The notes: generated by a model from the letters alone, not told the origin. A DNA stretch of 64,000 nt from an uncultured Kiritimatiellota bacterium (GCA_944389945.1 CALXOF010000004.1:62001-126000), one strand, 5' to 3'; shown: positions 53,295-62,169, numbered from the stretch's first letter. Numbers and translations are program-made.

Positions 53295-56200
53295 TTACTC
53301 CTCGACGACGACGCGGAAGCCGACGTTGTAGGGATGCTGCCACTGAGGATAGCCCCAGCGGTTGGCGGAGGAGGCGCGGATCTGGCGCTGATACCAAGAG
53401 CCGCCGCGGATGACCTTGAGGTCGGCGTTGGCGCCATCGAAGCCGGGGCCGCCTTCGTAGGAGACGAAGGGCGAAGTGGTCCACTCGGCGACGTTGCCAT
53501 GCATGTCGTAGAGACCGAAGGCGTTGGGCTGGTAGGAACCGACCTTGGCGAGGTGGAGGACGCCATCGTTGAAGCGGGGGTCCTTCTTCTCGTAGTCCAT
53601 CCACTGGTCAGGGTTGCGGATGGGCTGCGGGTCGACGCCGCGGACGGCGAGCTTCTTCATGGTGACGTCAGCAAGGTTGGCGTGCTTGGAGAAGTCGGCG
53701 TTGAAGTCGCCGTAGTTCATGGGCGTGTCGGTGCCGGCGCGGCAGGCGTATTCCCACTCGGTCTCGGTGGGGAGGCGGACCTTCTTGCCGGTCTTCTTGG
53801 AGAGCCAGTCGCAGAAGGCTTGGGCCTGGTCGTAGGAGACGCGGATGGCGGGGAAATCCGGGTCGTTCACGAAGTAGCCGCGGCGGACCTGGTCTTTGTA
53901 GTGCATGTCGTAGACGCCGTTCTCGAAGGTGGGGTCGAACTCGCGCATCATGCCCATGGTAACCTCGGTGGTGCCCATATAGAAGGGCTTGTCCACCGCG
54001 GCGACGTGGGCGGGGGCCTCGGCGTTGGTCTCGTCGTCAGAACCCATGACGAACTTGCCGGCGGGAATCTTGACAAGGGTGATGGCCTTGCCGCCGCCAA
54101 CATCGAGGGTGATGGTCTGGCGCTGGCCCTGCTTGGCGGCGCCGTCGAAGGGCCAGCCTTCCACGGTGGGCTTCTGGGCAGGCTTGGCGACGGTCACGCC
54201 GGTGGGGGCGGAGAACTTAACGGCGCCGGGCTTGTAGGGGTTGATGATGCGCTCGGGGTCGAAGTCGAGGTTGGTGGTCTCGCGCTCGTAGCGGCGGCGC
54301 TGGTCGATCATGCGCTGGCGGGCGCCGAACTCGGTCCAGGTGCCGTAGTACGGGACGTTGAGGTCAATCCAGGTGATGATGCGGTCCCACTCCTCGGGGG
54401 TGAGGACGACGCCGTGGTGGCCCTTCTTGAGGATCTGATAGAGATCGGAGGTGGTGGCGTGGAACTCGAGCGGGTTCAGCACGTGGTAGTCACCTTCGGG
54501 GCCGTTGCGACGGACGTAGGGGTGGAGGGCGAGATAGGACTCGGAGAACTTGCCCCAACCAAGCTTCGGGTTGTACTCGAAGTTGGGGATGGGCTGGCCG
54601 ATGGCGTTCTTGGCCTGGGTCTTGCCGTTGTGGCAGCCGACGCACTTGGCATCGAGGACAGGCTGGAGCTCGCGCTCGAAGGCCCAGCCACGGGGCGGCC
54701 CGTACCAGTTCTGAATCTGCTGGGGTTTCTTGCGGGCGGCGGCGGTCACCTGGCCGGAGGGGGCGGCGGCGTTCTGGTTCTCGTGGCAGCCGATGCAGCT
54801 GATGGTCTCACCGGGCTGGCCGACGAGCCAGGAGCGCATGAGCTGGAGGGCGCGGCCTTCGCTGTCGAGGGGTTGGACGCTAAGGGGCGTCTGCGCGGGG
54901 AAGACGAACATGGTGGAGCCATCTTCCTCGACGTCGACGGTGCCGTGGAGGACGCGCGGATCCCACGGGCCTTCCATGCCGATGGCGTAGTGGCCGCCGG
55001 CGTAGCGGGGGGCGTATTCGTAGTGGAAGACGCGGAGCTTCTTGACGGTGCCATGGGGGACGTCCTTGAGGGTGTTCTGGCCGCGATAGACGTTGGCCAT
55101 GTAGACGTTGCAGGTCTTGGCGTCGGGGACGATGCGGTCAGGCTGGACGGGGGGACGCTTGGTGGCCTTGAGCGGGATGGGCTCGTAGAGGCTGGCGTTG
55201 GGCATCTCCCAGAGGGTGAGGCAGTTGTCGAAGATGTCGATAAGGACCAACTTGAAGTTCTTACCTTCCTCATCCTGCTTGGCGGCGAGGACGAGCTCGT
55301 CGTTCAGCGGACGGGGGTGGAGGAAGTAAGGCTTGATGTTGTCGACCAGACGGTCCTTGGTGATATTCTCGATGGGCTTGCCGGCGAAACCGAACTTGTG
55401 TACGGCGCCCTGGGTCTCGATACGGCCCTTGGAGACGTCGAACATCACGAGCTCGCCCTTGCGGAAGACGCCGTGGTGGCCGGAGACGATGCCGACGAAC
55501 TTGGTGGAGCTGCCGGGGATGTGCTGCTGACCAAAGATGGCGTTGGGCCAGTAGGAGTTGGAACCATAGAATTCCTGCTGGTCGGTGCCGTCCTGGTTCA
55601 TCGTCATCATGACGCGGGAGAAGTAGTGCGCGGAGTCGGTGTACTCCCAGCGGAGATAGACGAGGCGGCCATTGGGATAGACCTCGGGGTTCCAGTTGCA
55701 GTCCTGGTCGAAGGTCAGACGGCGCATGCCGGTGCGGTCCTTGTTGATGAGGACGAGGTTGGAGACGATGTCGCCGCCGCTCACGCAGGGCACGCCCTGG
55801 AAGCCGACGGAGGCGGTGGTGACGATGCGGCCGTCAGGGAGGTAGCAAGCGTCGTAGATGTCGACTTCGTTGTCGGTGTTCTTGTAGGCGCTGCGCCAGT
55901 TCTTGCCGTCAACGTCCATCTCATAGAGGCCCCAGGGGGTGCCCTTTTCCTTCTCGCCGGAGGACATAAGGAGGGTCTTGCCGTCCCAGTCCAGGCAGAG
56001 GTCGCCCATGTAGACGGAAGATTCGCGCAGAACGGTGGCCTGACGGTTGGGGGCCTTGTCCTGGTCGAGAGGACCACGGAGGATCTTGCCCTTGTAGCCA
56101 GAGTCGCCGCCGCGAAGGGTGCCTTCGTTGTTGGCGAGCCAGCCGGTGTTGCCGGCGTAGTTGGAGAAGAGGCCCTGGGGCGTGCCGCGGTCGCGGGAGA

Positions 56201-56990
56201 TGAAGATGATTTCATCGAAGTCGACGGCGGGGTGCTGCAGGAGGATTTCCTTCTGCAACTTGCGGTAGTCGGCGTAGAGGGAGTCGAAATCCTTGTCACC
56301 ACCCTCAATGCGCTTCTGGAGCGCGTCGATGCCGGCGGCAATCTCCTTGGCGTTGGGGTAGTTTTCGGGATACTTCTCGGAGTACTGCTTCAGGCCATCG
56401 CGCAGAGCGTTGATGTTGATGGACTGGGCGAGGATGGCGAGACGGGCGCGCTCGGCCAACTGCGGGATGGTCTCGAGGGTCTGACCGACGCGAGGGCCGC
56501 GGTTCGCCTGCGGCACGAAGATGTTCTGGCGCTCGGCGTTGGACTTGTTGCCTTCCCAGACAATCTTGCGGTCGGCGTCGGAAGCAGTGACGCGGAAGCC
56601 GTTCAGACGGCCGCCGAGGCCTTCGCCGCGGTTCCACACGGTGATGCGCTCAATCTGGTCCAGAGGCACGGCCTGCTTGAGGTCGAGCTCCCAAACGGGG
56701 AAGGGCACGTTCTCCTCGGAGTGGGTGATGGTGCCGCTACCCCAGTTAGCGTCGGTCCGACCGTCGATGGCGCGGTCGGCGTTGCCGTTGTTGGCGGTGG
56801 AGCTCTGGGTGGCGACGCCCTGACGGGCGATGTTCTTGCCATCCTTGGTGATGACCTCGACCTCGGCCAGGGAGAGCGTGGCGCTCTCCTTGGGAATGTC
56901 GATGGTCACGTAGCGCACGTCGGCGGCGGTGGCGCCGGCCGCGGCAAGGATGCCGGCCAGCGAGAGAATCCAAAATCGTGAACGGTTCAT
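53295..56990 (-). CDS. secreted HzsA-like, two-CXXCH, SUMF1-domain fusion protein
   Basis: A 1231-residue exported protein with a Sec signal (MNRSRFWILSLAGILAAAGATAA). Residues about 25-155 look like a discoidin (F5/8 type C) domain, with a helical region near 170-260. A long beta-propeller-like part (about 270-720) resembles proteins annotated as HzsA-related. Two heme-c motifs follow, CIGCH (about 731) and CVGCH (about 780), then a SUMF1/FGE-like C-terminal domain (about 975-1231) with LPTETEWEYACRAG, MHGNVAEW and RGGSWYQRQIRASSANR. The Cys pair of true formylglycine enzymes is absent from that last motif, so sulfatase activation is unlikely. AAGGAG lies 9 nt before the ATG. Confidence 0.8.
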   Translation of the reverse strand: MNRSRFWILSLAGILAAAGATAADVRYVTIDIPKESATLSLAEVEVITKDGKNIARQGVATQSSTANNGNADRAIDGRTDANWGSGTITHSEENVPFPVWELDLKQAVPLDQIERITVWNRGEGLGGRLNGFRVTASDADRKIVWEGNKSNAERQNIFVPQANRGPRVGQTLETIPQLAERARLAILAQSININALRDGLKQYSEKYPENYPNAKEIAAGIDALQKRIEGGDKDFDSLYADYRKLQKEILLQHPAVDFDEIIFISRDRGTPQGLFSNYAGNTGWLANNEGTLRGGDSGYKGKILRGPLDQDKAPNRQATVLRESSVYMGDLCLDWDGKTLLMSSGEKEKGTPWGLYEMDVDGKNWRSAYKNTDNEVDIYDACYLPDGRIVTTASVGFQGVPCVSGGDIVSNLVLINKDRTGMRRLTFDQDCNWNPEVYPNGRLVYLRWEYTDSAHYFSRVMMTMNQDGTDQQEFYGSNSYWPNAIFGQQHIPGSSTKFVGIVSGHHGVFRKGELVMFDVSKGRIETQGAVHKFGFAGKPIENITKDRLVDNIKPYFLHPRPLNDELVLAAKQDEEGKNFKLVLIDIFDNCLTLWEMPNASLYEPIPLKATKRPPVQPDRIVPDAKTCNVYMANVYRGQNTLKDVPHGTVKKLRVFHYEYAPRYAGGHYAIGMEGPWDPRVLHGTVDVEEDGSTMFVFPAQTPLSVQPLDSEGRALQLMRSWLVGQPGETISCIGCHENQNAAAPSGQVTAAARKKPQQIQNWYGPPRGWAFERELQPVLDAKCVGCHNGKTQAKNAIGQPIPNFEYNPKLGWGKFSESYLALHPYVRRNGPEGDYHVLNPLEFHATTSDLYQILKKGHHGVVLTPEEWDRIITWIDLNVPYYGTWTEFGARQRMIDQRRRYERETTNLDFDPERIINPYKPGAVKFSAPTGVTVAKPAQKPTVEGWPFDGAAKQGQRQTITLDVGGGKAITLVKIPAGKFVMGSDDETNAEAPAHVAAVDKPFYMGTTEVTMGMMREFDPTFENGVYDMHYKDQVRRGYFVNDPDFPAIRVSYDQAQAFCDWLSKKTGKKVRLPTETEWEYACRAGTDTPMNYGDFNADFSKHANLADVTMKKLAVRGVDPQPIRNPDQWMDYEKKDPRFNDGVLHLAKVGSYQPNAFGLYDMHGNVAEWTTSPFVSYEGGPGFDGANADLKVIRGGSWYQRQIRASSANRWGYPQWQHPYNVGFRVVVEE

Positions 56991-57058
56991 GTCGCTCTCT
57001 CCTTAGTTCTGTCCCTTAGGATAGCGCTTTGGTGAAGATTTTGCAAGCGGCCCGGGTC

Positions 57059-58093
57059 TCAGAAGACCACGTGCACCTTTTTGTGGCCAGGATTGACGCC
57101 GCCGATGACGACGGGTTTCTCGCCGGCGGCCTCGAGGGCCTGGAGCGTGGCGCCCACCGCCGCGGAGGAGACGATGAGGATGAACCCGATGCCCATGTTG
57201 AAGACGCGGTACATCTCCTCGCGGTCCACCCCACCCTTCTCGCCGATGAAGCGGAAGACCTGGGGCACCTCCCAGCTCGCGGCGTCGATGGTGACGTCGA
57301 CATGCTTGGGCAGGACGCGCGGGATGTTGTCGTAGAAGCCGCCGCCGGTGATGTGGGCCATGCCGTGGATGTCGATGCCCGCGGCCATGACGTTGCTGAC
57401 CGGCTTGAGGAAGCTCTTATGGACGGCCAGGAGCGCGTCGGCGCAGGTGGTGTCCGTGCCGGGGAGCAGATCCTCGGGCTTGAGGCCCTCCTGCTCGAAG
57501 ATGACCTTGCGCGCCAGGGAGAAGCCGTTGGTCTGCAGACCGCCGGAGGGCAGGCCGATGAGGACGTCGCCCACCTCGATGCGCTCGCCGGTGATGATCT
57601 GGCTCTTCTTCACCTGGCCGACGATGGTGCCCACCAGGTCGTACTCGCCGACGGGATAGAGACCCGGCATCTCGGCCGTCTCGCCGCCGAGCAGGGCGCA
57701 GCTGTTCTCCGCGCACGCCTTGCAGAGGCCGGAAACCACCTGATTGAAGATGTCGCCGTCGAAGACCGAGGCGCCGATGTAGTCCAGGAAGAAGAGCGGC
57801 GTGGCGCCCTGCACCAGGATGTCGTTGACGCAGTGGTTGACGATGTCCTGGCCCACGGTGTCGTGGCGACCGGCCATTGCGGCGACCTTCAGCTTGGTGC
57901 CCACGCCGTCGGTCGAGGCCACAAGAATGGTGTCGGCGCCGGGGCTCTGGAAGAGACCGCCGAAACTGCCGATGCCTCCGATCACGCCGGGGGTCACCGT
58001 CTTCTTGACCATCTGCTTGATGGTCTCGATGCCGCCCATCTTCTTGTCAATGTCCACGCCGGCCGCGGCGTATGCGCTCTGCTTTGCTTCCAT
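57059..58093 (-). CDS. purM: phosphoribosylformylglycinamidine cyclo-ligase
   Basis: PurM closes the imidazole ring in purine synthesis (AIR synthetase). The 344-residue protein has YAAAGVDIDKKMGGIE at the start, the ATP/FGAR segments ASTDGVGTKLK and LLGGETAEMPGLY, GDVLIGLPSGGLQTNGFSLAR, and HITGGGFYDNIPRVLP. The ATG at 58093 has AAAAGGA about 9 nt upstream. It is downstream of a secreted-protein gene on the same strand (19 bp), away from purF. Confidence 0.96.
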   Translation of the reverse strand: MEAKQSAYAAAGVDIDKKMGGIETIKQMVKKTVTPGVIGGIGSFGGLFQSPGADTILVASTDGVGTKLKVAAMAGRHDTVGQDIVNHCVNDILVQGATPLFFLDYIGASVFDGDIFNQVVSGLCKACAENSCALLGGETAEMPGLYPVGEYDLVGTIVGQVKKSQIITGERIEVGDVLIGLPSGGLQTNGFSLARKVIFEQEGLKPEDLLPGTDTTCADALLAVHKSFLKPVSNVMAAGIDIHGMAHITGGGFYDNIPRVLPKHVDVTIDAASWEVPQVFRFIGEKGGVDREEMYRVFNMGIGFILIVSSAAVGATLQALEAAGEKPVVIGGVNPGHKKVHVVF

Positions 58094-58112
58094 GGTTGCC
58101 GTATCCTTTTTC

Positions 58113-59054
58113 TTAAAGTTTCTTCTCGGGCTCGGTGAAGCCCACACTCACCTTGGCGAAACGTGCCCCTGCGGGCGCGACAAGCTCGGTGGCGCCACCC
58201 ATCTCCTGGGCCTCCACCGTCACCTCGCCGTCCAGCGTCTCAGCGGAAATCACATAAAGCGTGCCGTTGATGTCCGCCAAGCTGGCATCATGCTCCGTAC
58301 CGTCCGCATCGGTGTAAGTGGCCTTCATCGTGAAGGTGAAGACATCGCTCCCTTCGCCGTCCGTACCCGGCGAGACGCGCGTGATGGTCAGCTTCGGCGT
58401 GCCGCCGACGTTCATCGCGAAGGCATCGGAGAGTTCATCATTGGAAGAACCCTCGGGCATGGCCCCACCCTTCGACGAATCGTTCAGCCAGGTAACATAG
58501 TCAGAGACGAGGCCCGCGTCCTGCGTGCCGCCATCGGGCGCGGGAAGAATCGCCGTCGGGACGGCGGCCACGGCCACGTTGGTCACGGAGCCTTCGCCCT
58601 CAAAGGCGAGCGTGCCAAAAGTGTTGTCCGTGCCGGTGGCGGCCACGCGCAGAGGCTCGGCCATGCCATCAATGGTCACGTCAAAAGAGAGCTTGCCATC
58701 CGTTTCCTGCACCGTGGCAATCTTCACGTGCTTGGACTCGTAGTCCTTGACCGTCACGCCGGACTTCGCCCACGCCGTGCCATTGGAGACCAGAATCTCG
58801 CCGGCCTTGTTGGGCATGATGGAAATCTTGTCCTCGCCCGAGGGCGCTTCCGGGTCCTCGGAGGGCAACGTGAAGGTCATCGTCGCATCGAGCAGGACAG
58901 TCATGCCGCCCTTCACGCTGACGGGAGAGATGGAAAGCGTCTGGGCATCCTTCAGCGTCTCCGAGGTAGCGGGGGCGTTCACGGTGAGGTCGTAGCTCTG
59001 CGCGCAGACGGGGAGGGCGGCGCAGAAGGCAAGGGCTGACAGGAGGTGTTTCAT
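58113..59054 (-). CDS. secreted protein of unknown function
   Basis: The 313-residue product has a clear signal peptide (MKHLLSALAFCAALPVCA) and a Ser/Thr/Gly/Asp-rich, beta-type sequence with few charged helices. The ending AETLDGEVTVEAQEMGGATELVAP and a preceding thiol-free core suggest an Ig-like or jelly-roll surface domain. I do not recognise a family. It lies 16 bp downstream of the phosphatase-superfamily gene and 19 bp upstream of purM on the same strand. Confidence 0.7.
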   Translation of the reverse strand: MKHLLSALAFCAALPVCAQSYDLTVNAPATSETLKDAQTLSISPVSVKGGMTVLLDATMTFTLPSEDPEAPSGEDKISIMPNKAGEILVSNGTAWAKSGVTVKDYESKHVKIATVQETDGKLSFDVTIDGMAEPLRVAATGTDNTFGTLAFEGEGSVTNVAVAAVPTAILPAPDGGTQDAGLVSDYVTWLNDSSKGGAMPEGSSNDELSDAFAMNVGGTPKLTITRVSPGTDGEGSDVFTFTMKATYTDADGTEHDASLADINGTLYVISAETLDGEVTVEAQEMGGATELVAPAGARFAKVSVGFTEPEKKL

Positions 59055-59070
59055 GGGCGTTCCTTTCTAA

Positions 59071-59916
59071 TTATCCCAACACGCGCAGGAGGCGCGGCAT
59101 TACGTCCATCAACGAAGCGGCCCCGGCGCGGATTTCGTCCTCGCGCGGGCCAACGGCAATCAGCGGCACCTGGTTGAAGGTGTGGCCGCGGGTAGAGAGG
59201 TCCTCGATGTTGCCGTGGTCGGAGGTGACCACGAGGAGCGTGTCGTCCGGACGCCCGGCGACGACCTCCTTGAGGAAGGCGTCGAGCGTGCGGAGAACGC
59301 CCTCGGCACGCTCGCGGTTCTGCGAGTGGCCGGCGGTGTCGGTGAGGAAATATTCGAAGAGGGTCAGGTCGTTCTCGGCGGCCACGGTGAGCAGGTGGCC
59401 GGCGGCCTCCTCGGGCGTGACGAGGGGGCCGGTGTAGCCCTTGGGCACGAGCACGGCGCGCGTGATGTCGTGCACCACGGCGCGGCCGGCGAGCATATCC
59501 TTCTGGAAACGCAACGTCTCGGGCGCTGTGAGGGACATGATGGTGGTGACGCTCTTGAAGCGGCGGGAGGCGAGCTCCTCGGGCGCGTCGGCAAAGTAGG
59601 CGTCGGCGAAACAGACGCGCAGGCCGCGGCGGCGGGCCTCGATGAAGAGGTTGTCCTCCTGCAAGAGCTTGCAGAGCGTGGGGCCGGGGAAACCCTCTTT
59701 GTGGCGGCCCATCACCTGCGCCGCGTTGACGCCCGTGTAGAGCGTGGCCTGGCCGGTGGCCGACTGCGGCAGTCCGGGAATGCCCAAGCACGCGTCCAAA
59801 TGCGGGGCCTTGTCCATCAGTGCGCAGAGCGTGGGGCAAACCTCCGGGCAGACGGGGTTTTGCTCCCCCGCCGGCCCATAGCCAACGCCATCGATGAACA
59901 CGAACAGCACGCGCAT
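59071..59916 (-). CDS. alkaline-phosphatase-superfamily metalloenzyme
   Basis: The 281-residue protein has the two-metal site of the phosphopentomutase / independent phosphoglycerate mutase superfamily: VFIDGVGYG at the N terminus, the nucleophile region SATGQATLYTG, LTDTAGHSQ, and the C-terminal SDHGNIED and GHTFNQVPLI. It is much shorter than iPGM (about 510) and phosphopentomutase (about 400), lacking an inserted domain. The substrate cannot be named. No signal peptide. Its promoter puts the transcript start within about 3 nt of the ATG. Confidence 0.82.
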   Translation of the reverse strand: MRVLFVFIDGVGYGPAGEQNPVCPEVCPTLCALMDKAPHLDACLGIPGLPQSATGQATLYTGVNAAQVMGRHKEGFPGPTLCKLLQEDNLFIEARRRGLRVCFADAYFADAPEELASRRFKSVTTIMSLTAPETLRFQKDMLAGRAVVHDITRAVLVPKGYTGPLVTPEEAAGHLLTVAAENDLTLFEYFLTDTAGHSQNRERAEGVLRTLDAFLKEVVAGRPDDTLLVVTSDHGNIEDLSTRGHTFNQVPLIAVGPREDEIRAGAASLMDVMPRLLRVLG

Positions 59917-59925
59917 GATGTCTTT

Positions 59926-59934
59926 ACTATACCA
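59926..59934 (-). promoter_or_regulatory. extended -10 promoter, near-leaderless start
   Basis: The minus strand shows TGG plus TATAGT (59931 down to 59926). Transcription would start near 59919, about 3 nt before the ATG at 59916. No ribosome site is visible. Confidence 0.45.
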
Positions 59935-59976
59935 TAATTCGCGAAAGAGAAAAACTCACTTTGTCTAAGAAACAGC

Positions 59977-60013
59977 AGTGCCCGGGGAAAATGGGAACCG
60001 CAAAGACGCAATT
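59977..60013 (+). repeat. left inverted arm of the accessory cassette
   Basis: 37 bp that match 62263-62299 in inverted orientation with five mismatches. The inner 16 bp (CCGCAAAGACGCAATT) are identical. The two arms enclose about 2.3 kb. Confidence 0.75.
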
Positions 60014-60103
60014 GTGGGCGCGAAACGTCTCGGGCTCCATCGGTCGCTCTGCGGCTTCGCCGCTGACCGCGCCCGCCGCCCTCCGTTTCGCGCCTTGTCG
60101 GTT
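59995..60103 (+). repeat. ACCGCAAAGACGC hairpin element, copy at the cassette edge
   Basis: Nearly identical to 47712-47818, including the CGCGAAACG stem start, the GGGCTCCATCGGTCG core and the GCGGC-ttc-GCCGC hairpin. It overlaps the left inverted arm. Confidence 0.85.
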
Positions 60104-60139
60104 CCAACAGAGAGGTGTGGTACCTCCCCTCCAAGAAAA

Positions 60140-60255
60140 CCAAGCTTCCCAACTTCCTATCCCCTTTTGGCACAGGGAAGTGGTGCATGAGAGAACCCAC
60201 GACGCTATGCCCGACGTTAGCGCCGCATCTTTCCTGCAAGCGTTGCGTCTTTGGG
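60140..60255 (+). repeat. left direct repeat of the accessory cassette
   Basis: About 115 bp, from CCAAGCTT through TATCCCCTT and CGTTAGCGCC to CATCTTTCCTGCAAG and TTGCGTCTTTG. It matches 62170-62279 in the same orientation with scattered differences. Confidence 0.75.
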
Positions 60256-60351
60256 AGTCCCATGGTTTGACAAGCATAAGGGGAAATGATAGTTTTGTGG
60301 CGTTTGAGTTGCGGTGACGCCGCGAGGCCTCCCACCACGCCTCAGACACAT

Positions 60352-60376
60352 GAAAGCATGCGTCACGCATACTTTC
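60352..60376 (+). promoter_or_regulatory. 25-bp dyad at the leader promoter
   Basis: GAAAGcATGCG, TCA, CGCATaCTTTC is a near-perfect dyad. It covers a possible -10 box (CATACT, 60368-60373) that would start transcription near 60380, where the structured leader begins. It looks like an operator for a dimeric repressor. Confidence 0.5.
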
Positions 60377-60378
60377 GC

Positions 60379-60526
60379 CCGATAGGAACTACCACTTCCA
60401 TTGCGAGGGCGAACGTATCGCGGAGGCGCGTCTGGGTATTCCCAGGCGTGCTTCCCCGTACTGTCTTCTCGCACGGCTGTGGTAGGCCCCTATCGGAGAC
60501 AAGAACGGGTGGAGCACGCCTTTTTG
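60379..60526 (+). ncRNA. structured 5' leader with competing terminator, tail-anchored gene
   Basis: P1 joins CCGATAGG (60379-60386) and CTACCAC (60389-60395) to GTGGTAG (60479-60485) and CCTATCGG (60489-60496). P2 is TGCGAG (60402-60407) with CTCGCA (60468-60473). The apical hairpin is GCGCGTCTGGG, loop TATT, CCCAGGCGTGC (60426-60451). Downstream GGAGCACGCC plus five T (60511-60525) can pair instead with GGCGTGCTTCC (60445-60455), making a terminator that excludes the apical hairpin. Layout and spacing to the gene match the leader at 23.2 kb, although the base sequences differ. Confidence 0.55.
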
Positions 60527-60561
60527 TGTTCTGCCGGATTTGGACTCGAAGGAGAAACGGC

Positions 60562-61680
60562 ATGAGCACAGTCATTGTCTGCTTGGATGGCGCGAGCAAT
60601 AAACTTGTCCGCGGATTTGATGCGGTCTTTTCGAGCAAACAACCTGGATGGGTGTGGGATCCCTCTTCGGACTCCTTGACGGCGTTGCGCACGGCGCAGG
60701 CGATGCGTCGTGGTGATGTCACACAACACGAGCGCCGGCAAGTGTGGGAGGCGCGGCAAGATCAAATAACGGAGACCGTCACCCTATGGGATTTGCCGCA
60801 GTCTATCTACAACTTGGCCTTCTTAAGCGCGGAAGAAGACTTGGAGCCAGAGACTTTCGGGCGAAGAGCATTGGAGAACAAAGCCGAACTCGATGCCTTG
60901 CTAAACAGTATGGCAGATGCCGCGACAATCTGTGTGGCAATCAATGGCACGGCGTTGCGTATGGAGTCAACGGAGGCGGCCCAACACACCGCCTGGTTGT
61001 TGCGCGCCATCTTTCGCTTCACGGCGGCATTGCCTTGCGGGGACGCAGTTCCCCTCATAGTCTATGGCGAGGAACGGCCATCCACCACAGAAGAAGAATG
61101 GCTGAAAGTTAACCTCCCCGCATTGTCCTCGTTGGATACACCGCCAAAGGTTTTCTTCGCGGACAGCGGAGAAACCGAAGCGGTGGTGAAGTTGGCATTG
61201 ACGGCACACCCTGCGGTTCTGGCTATCTACGAAAGGGCAAGAAAGGCGCGCCAAGCCTTGTGCGAGGCATTGGAAGCGTGCAAGACTTGGACGTCCTCCA
61301 GCGATGTAACTCTAAAGCCGGAAACGCTCCGAGGCGCACTCAACGCCTATATCAATGAAATAGAGCAACTGCACTGGCCGCTTTGTCCGTCACTGTTGGA
61401 TGACGGACAAACCTTGCCCGACCTAAACGCGCTGAATGCCGATTTGGACACGCTGGAGGCCTTCATCGAATCTGCCCCCGCGCAACTCATTGGCAAGGAC
61501 TTTTCGGCCTGGTTGGCCACCACCCCAAAACTAAACACCTTGGCGGGAAAACGCTTGGCGGAGTCTGCCCAAAAAGGGTTCGCAGATGATCGGGAAAAGG
61601 GCATGAAAAACCTTTGGCTGATTATTGGCATAGTGGGCCTAATCGCCTTATTCTGTGTCCGCGCACTCATGCAGAACTGA
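60562..61680 (+). CDS. tail-anchored membrane protein, unknown
   Basis: I do not recognise a family. The 372-residue protein is soluble and acidic for about 345 residues and ends in one membrane segment (NLWLIIGIVGLIALFCVRAL) with four residues after it, a tail-anchored plan. The N-terminal part (VIVCLDGASNKLVRGF) and the strand-like TICVAINGTAL and VPLIVYGEE pieces suggest an alpha/beta nucleotide-binding-type fold, but no P-loop is present. AAGGAG lies 7 nt before the ATG at 60562. GC is lower than in housekeeping genes. It forms an operon with the zinc-ribbon gene and lies inside a repeat-bounded cassette, so a mobile or defence role is possible but unproven. Confidence 0.72.
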   Translation: MSTVIVCLDGASNKLVRGFDAVFSSKQPGWVWDPSSDSLTALRTAQAMRRGDVTQHERRQVWEARQDQITETVTLWDLPQSIYNLAFLSAEEDLEPETFGRRALENKAELDALLNSMADAATICVAINGTALRMESTEAAQHTAWLLRAIFRFTAALPCGDAVPLIVYGEERPSTTEEEWLKVNLPALSSLDTPPKVFFADSGETEAVVKLALTAHPAVLAIYERARKARQALCEALEACKTWTSSSDVTLKPETLRGALNAYINEIEQLHWPLCPSLLDDGQTLPDLNALNADLDTLEAFIESAPAQLIGKDFSAWLATTPKLNTLAGKRLAESAQKGFADDREKGMKNLWLIIGIVGLIALFCVRALMQN

Positions 61681-61721
61681 ACAATTGTCCACGGATTTTG
61701 AAGCAAGCAAAGGGATAAACG

Positions 61722-62042
61722 ATGTCAGTATCGGACGATTTCTTAAAGAACCGGTTGCAATCCTCAAACACCAGGCAAAACACGCAAACAAAACCTTGCC
61801 CCTATTGTGGGGAACAAATCGTGGCTACGGCAAAGAAGTGCCGTTTCTGCGGGGAATTGCTAGATGCCCAAGAGCGAGCCCGAGAGCGGGCCGCAGTGGC
61901 CCAGCTGGCTAAAGCGTACCCCGTGAGACCACAAGTCATCAAAGTCGACAGCGGATGTATGGGATGCGCCAGAGCGTTATTTTATGGATTTCTTTTACTC
62001 ATTATTCTCTCTGTTGCATTCATCTGCGGCCAGGGATGTTGA
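61722..62042 (+). CDS. zinc-ribbon membrane protein
   Basis: The 106-residue protein has an N-terminal zinc ribbon (CPYCGEQIVATAKKCRFCGE, four Cys), a helical linker (LLDAQERARERAAVAQLAK) and a C-terminal membrane segment (ALFYGFLLLIILSVAFIC) flanked by further cysteines (GCMGC and GQGC). AAAGGGA precedes the ATG; the gap to the upstream gene is 41 bp. Both products of this operon therefore carry one C-terminal membrane helix and would place their soluble parts in the cytoplasm. Function unknown. Confidence 0.75.
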   Translation: MSVSDDFLKNRLQSSNTRQNTQTKPCPYCGEQIVATAKKCRFCGELLDAQERARERAAVAQLAKAYPVRPQVIKVDSGCMGCARALFYGFLLLIILSVAFICGQGC

Positions 62043-62169
62043 AGCACCTCAAACCAAAGACTTGGTATAGAAACGTGGGGTACACAACCGAGCGCTCCGT
62101 GTTGGCAATTCTTGTGTGCCTTCGTGGTGGGAACACTTTGACAGTCTTTGCGAATGCCTCAAGGTGAGT

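Noticed and set aside
53295..56990. Hydrazine synthase or active formylglycine-generating enzyme
   Set aside because: Only the propeller part resembles HzsA, no other anammox genes are seen, and the SUMF1 domain lacks the catalytic Cys pair.
60379..60526. Known riboswitch or SRP, 6S, tmRNA or RNase P RNA
   Set aside because: None of the conserved cores I know for these RNAs (for example the SRP GGAAG tetraloop region or TPP CUGAGA) is present.
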